A DNA stretch of 19,297 nucleotides, taken from assembly GCA_040880205.1 (NCBI GenBank), contig JBBDIU010000099.1, positions 1 through 19,297 on the forward strand, in the 5' to 3' direction. The notes below the pieces were generated by a model, which saw only the letters and a list, made by a program, of their open reading frames with translations, did no database searches and had not been told where the DNA came from. Source of the DNA: WACF01 sp040880205. Its GTDB lineage: Bacteria; Pseudomonadota; Gammaproteobacteria; Pseudomonadales; Cellvibrionaceae. A program made the position numbers and the translations under genes. Below are positions 13,702-19,297 of this stretch, one piece after another (positions within the stretch are counted from its first letter, which is position 1; every line of letters begins with the position of its first letter).

Positions 13702-15165
13702 TCACTTCTTTCGATCTTTGGTCAACTTTCCATCTTTGGTCAACAGGGACGCCAAGTCAACTGCCTGCCAGTGAGGGAAATGCTTGCGAATCAGGGCATT
13801 GAGTTCCAGCTCGAAGGGCGTTATCGCACCCGGATCCGCGCTGATCGCGGAGGTTTCGCTCAGGGCTTCGGTTACCATGCCGGCACCCACGGTAATGTTG
13901 GTCAGGCGATCGATGACTATAAATGCACCCGTGGTGCGGTTGTTCCGATAGGGATCGATCGCAACCTGCTGACTCAACGATACCGACACGACCCCGATAT
14001 CGTTCAATTGCAAGCTGTCCACTTCACTATGGGCCTGAGTGTTTACATCGACCCGGTATTGAATATTGCTGATACTGCCGGTGGTGTATTTTGTGGCAAA
14101 CTTAAAACCGTAGTGGCGCCCCGGCTGAAGTGTCTGCTCCGACATCCATACCAGGTGGGCTTGCAAATGATTGCTCCGGGCCACCGTAGTATCGTCCGCG
14201 AGCACGATCATGTCGCCGCGACTAATGTCGATTTCATCCTCCAGCGTAAGGGTTACGGCTTGACCGACAAAGGCTTGTTGCAGATCTTCATCATAGGTAA
14301 CAATGGATTTCACCCGACTGGTCTTGTTGGAGGGCAAAGCCCGAATTGCATCGCCCACTTTAGCTACCCCGGATGCAACCGTTCCACAAAATCCGCGAAA
14401 GTTAAGGTTGGGTCGATTGACGTACTGCACGGGGAAGCGAAAATCGTCCGTGTTCTTGGCTCCCGCTATTTCGACGCTTTCCAGGATTTCCATCAGGGCC
14501 TTGCCCTTGTACCAGGACATATTGGCGCTGAGACTTACCACGTTATCACCATCAAGGGCGGACATTGGCACAAACTGGATGTCGCCCAGGCTCAGACTTT
14601 CGGCGAAGGTCAGGTAGTCGGATTTGATTTTCTCGAAGGTGTCTTGTGAATACTCCACCAAGTCCATTTTGTTAATGGCAACCACCACGTGACGAATACC
14701 AAGCAACGAAGCAATGTAACTGTGCCGCCGGGTTTGGGTCATTACGCCGTGACGAGCGTCGATCAATATCACCGCCAAATCACAGGTAGACGCCCCGGTC
14801 GCCATATTGCGCGTGTACTGCTCATGACCCGGCGTGTCGGCAATAATAAACTTGCGCCTGGCGGTGGAAAAATACCGGTAAGCCACGTCAATAGTAATGC
14901 CTTGCTCTCTTTCCGCCTGCAAACCGTCCACCAGCAAGGCAAGGTCAATTTTTTCACCCGTGGTGCCATGCCGGGTCGAATCGGAACGGACTGATTCCAG
15001 CTGATCTTCGTAGATCATCTTGGAATCATGCAACAGGCGGCCGATAAGCGTGCTCTTGCCGTCGTCGACGCTGCCGCAAGTCAAAAACCGCAATAGTTCT
15101 TTATGCTCATGCTGTTTTAAATAGGCATCGATGTCGGTTTCAATTAAATCTGATTGATGCGACAT
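13702..15165 (-). CDS. cysN: Sulfate adenylyltransferase subunit 1, GTPase (CysN)
   Basis: The GTPase subunit of ATP sulfurylase; GTP hydrolysis drives CysD to form adenosine 5'-phosphosulfate from ATP and sulfate. The 487 residues show elongation-factor-like motifs: GSVDDGKST (31-39), QGITIDVAYRYF switch I, DTPGHEQY (110-117), NKMD (165-168) and SAL. Beta-barrel domains follow (from about residue 240). There is no APS-kinase (CysC) fusion, unlike many Pseudomonas CysNC proteins. CGGAG stands five bases before the ATG. The C-terminus carries a six-residue duplication (LTKDGK LTKDRK) made by an 18-bp tandem repeat (13714-13744). A 498-bp repeat-filled gap separates it from cysD, though the order cysD-cysN is standard. 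Confidence 0.95.
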   Translation of the reverse strand: MSHQSDLIETDIDAYLKQHEHKELLRFLTCGSVDDGKSTLIGRLLHDSKMIYEDQLESVRSDSTRHGTTGEKIDLALLVDGLQAEREQGITIDVAYRYFSTARRKFIIADTPGHEQYTRNMATGASTCDLAVILIDARHGVMTQTRRHSYIASLLGIRHVVVAINKMDLVEYSQDTFEKIKSDYLTFAESLSLGDIQFVPMSALDGDNVVSLSANMSWYKGKALMEILESVEIAGAKNTDDFRFPVQYVNRPNLNFRGFCGTVASGVAKVGDAIRALPSNKTSRVKSIVTYDEDLQQAFVGQAVTLTLEDEIDISRGDMIVLADDTTVARSNHLQAHLVWMSEQTLQPGRHYGFKFATKYTTGSISNIQYRVDVNTQAHSEVDSLQLNDIGVVSVSLSQQVAIDPYRNNRTTGAFIVIDRLTNITVGAGMVTEALSETSAISADPGAITPFELELNALIRKHFPHWQAVDLASLLTKDGKLTKDRKK

Positions 15166-15663
15166 AAAAACTCCGAGTTGTTTACCAGTCGCCAGCTGTT
15201 TCTATAATTTGCAGCAAAAAAACTTACCTAGCATTTGCCGCCGATCCGTTTGCTGCTGGGGTAGGTCTTTCGAAAACGCGGTGAATACATCCCTGTAGCT
15301 CCCTCGCTTGACCGCCATGGACGGCGGAAATGCACGCTTTGCAGGAGCAAAAGCACGCCTTCCCTGAATCGAGGGATTCACTCGTCACATCCCTGTGACT
15401 CGCCCTTCGGGCAGCTTCGCTGTGCAAATCGGCTTTCCTGCCGATTAGTCGAAATGCCATACGCAGTACCAAACTCCACCGCGACTTTCCCACCTTCCGT
15501 TATGTCCTTCTTGGTCTTGGCACTCAACGTGAAGACAGGAGTCCGGTGTTTGCTGATGTGACCCTCGACAGCAGGGATGCTGGCGAGGAGCCCCCAGGGA
15601 CGGGTTCACGGCGAGTCACAGCAGTGAATACCAGCCTTCTGTCCATGCACGTTTCCTTACAAT
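15166..15663. other. 498-bp repeat-filled spacer within the cysD-cysN unit
   Basis: No credible gene. An 89-residue reverse open frame (15224-15493, GKACFCSCKACISAVHGGQARELQGCIHRVF) is translated repeat sequence. Copy B of the interspersed repeat occupies about 15237-15400 (minus orientation), with GGGA-loop hairpins at 15286-15297 and 15384-15399; the latter has a six-base-pair gtcaca/tgtgac stem. A third, forward-oriented hairpin lies at 15563-15588 (cctcg-a-cagca, loop ggga, tgctg-g-cgagg). Shorter self-complementary segments (aatcggc/gccgatt near 15427-15447) also occur. cysD and cysN are usually close together, so the material has probably been inserted. Confidence 0.75.
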
Positions 15664-16569
15664 TTAAAAATACCCTTCTTGCTTCTTTTTCTCCATCGAA
15701 CCAGCACTATCGTGGTCGATGACACGTCCCTGACGCTCTGAGGTCTTAGTTAATAACATTTCCTGGATAATTTCGGGCAATGTGGTGGCATGAGACTCAA
15801 CTGCACCCGTCAGCGGGTAACACCCCAAAGTACGGAAGCGGACCATCTTTTCCATGATCTTTTCACCGGGTTTGAGCGGCATGCGGTCGTCGTCCACTTT
15901 TATCAGTACGCCATCGCGTTCCACCACCGGACGCTTGGCGGCGAAATACAAAGGCACGATGGGAATGGATTCCAGATGGATGTACTGCCAGATGTCCAGT
16001 TCGGTCCAGTTGGACAGGGGGAAAACGCGAATGCTTTCGCCCTTGTCCACCTTGCTGTTGTATATGTTCCACAATTCGGGGCGCTGGTTTTTGGGATCCC
16101 AGCGGTGATTCTTGTCGCGGAAGGAATAGACCCGCTCCTTCGCGCGGGACTTTTCCTCGTCGCGGCGAGCGCCGCCGAAGGCGGCGTCGAAATTGTATTT
16201 GTTCAGCGCCTGGATAAGCGATTGGGTCTTCATGATGTCGGTGTGCTTGGCGCTGCCGTGGGTAAAGGGGCCGACACCCATTTTTACCCCTTCCTCATTG
16301 ATGTGCACAATCAAATCCCAGCCCAATTCCTTCACGCGCTTTTCGCGAAACTCGATCATCTCGCGGAACTTCCAGGTGGTGTCCACATGCATCAGGGGAA
16401 AAGGCGGCTTGCCGGGATGGAAGGCCTTCATTGCCAGGTGCATCATGACCGCGGAATCCTTGCCGATTGAATACAGCATAACCGGGTTATCAAACTCGGC
16501 GGCAACTTCGCGGATAATGTGGATGCTTTCCGCTTCCAGCTGTTTCAAGTGGGTCAATTTGTAGGGCAT
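15664..16569 (-). CDS. cysD: Sulfate adenylyltransferase subunit 2 (CysD)
   Basis: Catalytic ATP-alpha-hydrolase subunit of the CysDN sulfurylase, the first step of assimilatory sulfate reduction. The 301 residues show the PP-loop SIGKDS (34-39), HVDTTWKFREM, the FGGARRDEEKSRAKER block, RPELWNIYN, FPLSNWTELDIWQYI, and the conserved ending RQGRVIDHDSAGSMEKKKQEGYF. Length matches the family (302 in E. coli). The start is the ATG at 16569; the ribosome site is weak. A consensus -10 hexamer lies about 50 bp upstream, overlapping the spacer after tyrA-aroA, so transcription probably starts there rather than only by read-through. Confidence 0.96.
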   Translation of the reverse strand: MPYKLTHLKQLEAESIHIIREVAAEFDNPVMLYSIGKDSAVMMHLAMKAFHPGKPPFPLMHVDTTWKFREMIEFREKRVKELGWDLIVHINEEGVKMGVGPFTHGSAKHTDIMKTQSLIQALNKYNFDAAFGGARRDEEKSRAKERVYSFRDKNHRWDPKNQRPELWNIYNSKVDKGESIRVFPLSNWTELDIWQYIHLESIPIVPLYFAAKRPVVERDGVLIKVDDDRMPLKPGEKIMEKMVRFRTLGCYPLTGAVESHATTLPEIIQEMLLTKTSERQGRVIDHDSAGSMEKKKQEGYF

Positions 16570-16617
16570 AGATCAGTCTCTAATCGCTGGTTGCACGCTG
16601 GGTAAGAGCGAGCGAGG

Positions 16618-16623
16618 ATTATA
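16618..16623 (-). promoter_or_regulatory. Candidate -10 of the cysD promoter
   Basis: A perfect TATAAT on the minus strand at 16623-16618, in the 73-bp gap between tyrA-aroA and cysD. No good -35 stands 16-18 bp upstream, which would fit an activator-dependent promoter such as one using CysB, but no CysB site can be assigned by eye. Confidence 0.45.
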
Positions 16624-16642
16624 AAGGAATAAAGGCGTCCGA

Positions 16643-18868
16643 CTAAGTAGCGTTTATTTCTATGCTTATTCCGGCGGTTTTGGCCAGCTCCACGAAACCC
16701 GGGAAGGAGGTGGAGACGTTTGCGCAATTTTGTACCCGAATCGCCCCCTCAGCGCACAAGGCAGCCATAACAAAGGCCATGGCTATACGGTGGTCGCCGT
16801 GGCTATCCACCGTTCCGCCGCGAATCGCTCCCCCTTTTATGACCATACCGTCCCTTGTTGGCGTCGCATCAACCCCCACGCGCCGCAAACCGTCGGCCAT
16901 TACCTGGATGCGGTCGCTTTCCTTCACCCGCAACTCCGCGGCGTCGGTCAACCGGGTGGTGCCTTGCGCGCAAGCCGCGGCAATAAACAGCGCTGGGAAC
17001 TCGTCAATGGCCAGCGGCACCAATTCAGCGGGGATATCGATGCCTCTCAGGGGCGCATGGCGCACCCGAATGTCGGCCACCGGTTCTCCGCCTACCTCCC
17101 GCTTGTTTAAAAAGCCAATGTCGGCGCCCATTAGACGAAGAATATTCAATACTCCGGTTCGGGTTGGATTGATTCCCACGTGGGTCAAGGAAATGTCCGC
17201 GCCGGGGGTAATTGCCGCGGCGACCATGAAAAACGCGGCGGAGGATATGTCGGCGGGCACTTCAATGTGACAGGCCTTAAGCTTGCCCCCACCGCGCACA
17301 CTCACCCGGGCACCATCGCAACTGACGGGATACCCAAAACCTCTCAACATACGTTCGGTGTGATCGCGGGTAATCGCCGGTTCCGTAACGGCTGTTTCGC
17401 CCTCGGCGTAGAGCCCCGCTAATAGCAAACAGGACTTCACCTGGGCACTGGCCACGGGTAAGGCGTAATCGATTGCCCGCAGCGATTGCCCGCCTCGGAT
17501 TGTCACCGGCGGCCGTCCGCCGGCGGCGAGTTCAACTGTCGCGCCCATATTGCGCAGGGGAACCGCAATGCGGTTCATGGGCCGTTTGGAAAGGGACCCG
17601 TCGCCGGTCAGCTGGGAATCAAAAGCCTGTCCCGCGAGAAGGCCAGACAGCAGGCGCATGGAGGTTCCGGAATTGCCCAGATACAAGGCACCAGGTGGCG
17701 CCTGCAAGCCGTGCAGGCCGACGCCGTGTACCGTTACACAACCCTGATCGGGCCCTTCGATGACAACCCCCATATCGCGAAAGGACTGCAAGGTCGCCAA
17801 CGCGTCCTCACCTTCCAGAAAACCTTCAATTTCCGTAAGCCCTTCGGCAATGGAACCCAGCATGATCGCTCGGTGGGAAATTGATTTATCACCGGGAACG
17901 CGCAAGCTGCCTTTCAGTTCGCCGCCGGGTTTCACAAAGTAATCGAAGGTTTTTTTTTCCATGGTGGTATGGGAACTCGCAGTAAGAGATTTCTTTTCAA
18001 TGCGGGAGTTAAAATGATCTCGCGCGGCTTTGGCCCGGGTAAAAACGCCCATCAGGTAGTCGCTGTCCTCATTGGCGATGGCGTCGCGCAGTTGCGCGAG
18101 GTTGTTGGCGAACAAATCCACCGCGCGCAGAATGCTGTCGCGATTTGCCAACATGATGTCGTGCCACATAGTCGGGTCGCTGGAGGCGATACGGGTAAAA
18201 TCGCGAAAGCCCCCCGCCGCATAACGAAAAATATTTTCGTTCTCGGTATCGTGAGCCAAAGTGTCCACCAGCGAATAAGCTATGGCATGCGGCAAATGGC
18301 TGGTGGCGGCCAACACGTCGTCGTGTTCTGCCACCGGCATGTGCAGGACTTCCGCACCCAGGGTTTGCCACAGATCAACTACCCGCTGAATATGTTGCGG
18401 GTCCGTTTCCGAACTCGGGGTTAGGATCACCCGGTGCCGGACAAACAGTGCCGGGTCGGCTGCCAGCACGCCACTTTTTTCCGATCCAGCAATGGGATGG
18501 CCCAACACCAGATTGGGCGGCACTTGGCCAAAGGCATCCTGTGCGGCGGCAAGCACTTGGCCTTTAACGCTGGTGCAATCGGTGATTGTCACCTCCGGCG
18601 CAACATGCGCCGCAATCTGCCGTAACACAGCGCCCACCGCCAATGTGGGAACCGCAATGCAAATCAAATCCCCCTCGCCCAGGTCCTTGGCAAACGCGTC
18701 CAGATCCGCATAGGCACAGTCCGCATAGCCCAACTGCACGGCCTTGTCGCGTGTTTGCTGTGAACGCGCAACAGCAATCACTTCCCGGCAGGCACCAGCC
18801 GCCTTCAAGCCGACAGCAACGCTGGCGCCAATCAATCCAAAGCCGACAATGACGAGTTTGTTAATCAT
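16643..18868 (-). CDS. tyrA-aroA: Fused prephenate dehydrogenase / EPSP synthase (TyrA-AroA)
   Basis: A 741-residue bifunctional protein. Residues 1 to about 290 are TyrA: Rossmann motif GFGLIGAS (9-16), TDCTSVKG, HPIAGSEKSGV (124-134), ATSHLPHAIAY (188-198) and AAGGFRDFTRIASSDPTMW. Residues from about 303 are AroA: PGDKSISHR, YLGNSGTSMRLL, KRPMNRI, SAQVKS, TRDHTERML, DEFPALFIAAA, LRVKESDRI and GDHRIAMAF. The fusion is known in Pseudomonas and Acinetobacter relatives. SAQVKS and RDHTE resemble class II EPSP synthases, which tend to tolerate glyphosate; this is inferred from motifs only. The AroA part begins at an internal ATG (17962-17960) followed by a nine-A run in the coding strand, a potential slippage site. 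The upstream start at 18868 has no clear ribosome site. hisC does not intervene between pheA and tyrA. Confidence 0.95.
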   Translation of the reverse strand: MINKLVIVGFGLIGASVAVGLKAAGACREVIAVARSQQTRDKAVQLGYADCAYADLDAFAKDLGEGDLICIAVPTLAVGAVLRQIAAHVAPEVTITDCTSVKGQVLAAAQDAFGQVPPNLVLGHPIAGSEKSGVLAADPALFVRHRVILTPSSETDPQHIQRVVDLWQTLGAEVLHMPVAEHDDVLAATSHLPHAIAYSLVDTLAHDTENENIFRYAAGGFRDFTRIASSDPTMWHDIMLANRDSILRAVDLFANNLAQLRDAIANEDSDYLMGVFTRAKAARDHFNSRIEKKSLTASSHTTMEKKTFDYFVKPGGELKGSLRVPGDKSISHRAIMLGSIAEGLTEIEGFLEGEDALATLQSFRDMGVVIEGPDQGCVTVHGVGLHGLQAPPGALYLGNSGTSMRLLSGLLAGQAFDSQLTGDGSLSKRPMNRIAVPLRNMGATVELAAGGRPPVTIRGGQSLRAIDYALPVASAQVKSCLLLAGLYAEGETAVTEPAITRDHTERMLRGFGYPVSCDGARVSVRGGGKLKACHIEVPADISSAAFFMVAAAITPGADISLTHVGINPTRTGVLNILRLMGADIGFLNKREVGGEPVADIRVRHAPLRGIDIPAELVPLAIDEFPALFIAAACAQGTTRLTDAAELRVKESDRIQVMADGLRRVGVDATPTRDGMVIKGGAIRGGTVDSHGDHRIAMAFVMAALCAEGAIRVQNCANVSTSFPGFVELAKTAGISIEINAT

Positions 18869-19160
18869 AAAAATAAAGTCGCTAGTCTCTAGTCGCTAAT
18901 CACTAGTCAGAAGATCGCTAGTCAAAGCGGTGAGCCCTAGGTTGCATGTTTTTACTGTTAACCCGGCAATTAAGATTGCCGGGTTAATAGTGCGGTACAG
19001 GGATGTACTGCCGCTGGCCATAGGCCAGCGCGAGCCCTTGAAATATCAGCAAGCTCGCGTACTTGCGCCAATATTTGAAGGGCGACAATCAAATAGATCA
19101 GGGACGATCTATTTGATTGTTAGGTTAATAGTGACTAGCGATTAGACTAGCGACTATGGT
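18869..19160. repeat. Repeat-bounded palindrome stack between pheA and tyrA-aroA
   Basis: Degenerate GTCGCTA runs face each other at 18874-18923 (forward) and 19129-19156 (reverse). Between them lie perfect hairpins: a 13-bp stem at 18958-18970/18975-18987 with a four-base loop, gtaca-GGGA-tgtac at 18995-19008, an 8-bp cgctggcc/ggccagcg stem at 19012-19030, and a 14-bp stem at 19086-19099/19106-19119. The 11-mer ggttaatagtg occurs twice in direct orientation (18982-18992, 19123-19133), flanking the last three hairpins. No T-tract follows any stem on the minus strand, so a standard terminator is not evident. No open frame looks real. Confidence 0.85.
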
Positions 19161-19297
19161 TTAAAGAACTGCCTTGGGATAGGAACCCAGCATTTTCAAA
19201 TCCGATGCGCGTTCACCAACTTCCGTCAAAGCCGCTCGCACGTTGGCATCGTTCTGATGACCAGTAAAGTCAATGAAGAATACATAGTTCCAGTTGC
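19161..19297 (-). CDS. pheA: Chorismate mutase/prephenate dehydratase (PheA), C-terminal fragment
   Basis: The last 44 codons and stop of a gene running off the right edge. The translation NWNYVFFIDFTGHQND ... ASDLKMLGSYPKAVL matches the end of the ACT regulatory domain of PheA (compare the family's W-x-Y-x-F-F-x-D-x-x-G-H and the closing K-x-L-G-S-Y-P). The enzyme converts chorismate via prephenate to phenylpyruvate, with feedback by phenylalanine through this domain. It precedes tyrA-aroA on the same strand, as in other gammaproteobacteria, but with a 292-bp repeat-filled spacer. The catalytic domains are outside the window. Confidence 0.92.
   Translation of the reverse strand, partial: NWNYVFFIDFTGHQNDANVRAALTEVGERASDLKMLGSYPKAVL

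Noticed and set aside
13771..14649. Forward open frame (292 codons) opposite cysN
   Set aside because: Shadow of cysN, whose GTPase motifs are complete on the other strand.
15224..15493. 89-residue reverse open frame between cysD and cysN
   Set aside because: It is translated interspersed repeat; the related copy at 10.56 kb encodes a similar but degenerate peptide, and copy A carries a deletion in this region.
15790..16470. Forward open frame (226 codons) opposite cysD
   Set aside because: Shadow of cysD; no protein features of its own.

Overview
The window reads as a chromosomal segment of a gammaproteobacterium of moderately high GC. Clues are a fused tyrA-aroA gene downstream of pheA, the 344-residue Pseudomonas-type DapD, an order dapC ... 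arsC-like, dapD, dapE that recalls Pseudomonas, and gene-boundary repeats. I would place it near the Pseudomonadales/Cellvibrionales, but the sequence alone does not fix the genus.

Layout. Positions 111-5487 (+) hold the lysine/diaminopimelate block: dapC, nth (overlapping dapC by ATGA), then, after a small reverse-strand unknown gene, an ArsC/Spx-like protein, dapD and dapE. Positions 5525-6759 (+) hold moaC, moaD and moaE of molybdopterin synthesis. Positions 6767-11713 (-) hold a hemerythrin-like protein with an apparent FNR/Anr-type promoter, rsmJ, a secreted protein with a possible TIMP/netrin-like fold, a Gfo/Idh/MocA oxidoreductase and a class I fructose-bisphosphate aldolase interrupted by one in-frame TAA. 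Positions 11899-13522 hold a YiaD-like OmpA lipoprotein (-), an LRR lipoprotein (+) and a PilZ protein (-). Positions 13702-19297 (-) hold cysN, cysD, tyrA-aroA and the 3' end of pheA; in transcription order these are pheA, tyrA-aroA, cysD, cysN.

The core genes are conventional. DapC, DapD and DapE catalyse three steps of the succinylase route to diaminopimelate; MoaC/D/E make molybdopterin; CysD/N make APS from sulfate; PheA and TyrA-AroA belong to aromatic amino-acid synthesis.

The unusual material lies between genes. (i) An interspersed repeat occurs at 1-80, 10561-10595 and 15237-15400, with related motifs at 15563-15588 and 18995-19008. Most of these motifs fold into a mini-hairpin with a CA-GGGA-TG core that matches or approaches the SELEX consensus for the RNA-binding regulator CsrA/RsmA, and the stem bases differ between copies in a compensating way. 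(ii) Two heptanucleotide repeat families (GTCGCTA and GGGAAGT) sit at gene boundaries, in one case 25 bp upstream of a start codon. (iii) Many gene edges carry exact micro-duplications of 8-18 bp. (iv) FNR-like boxes precede the hemerythrin gene and possibly two others. (v) A stack of perfect palindromes separates pheA from tyrA-aroA.

No RNA gene, CRISPR array, insertion sequence or phage gene was recognised.
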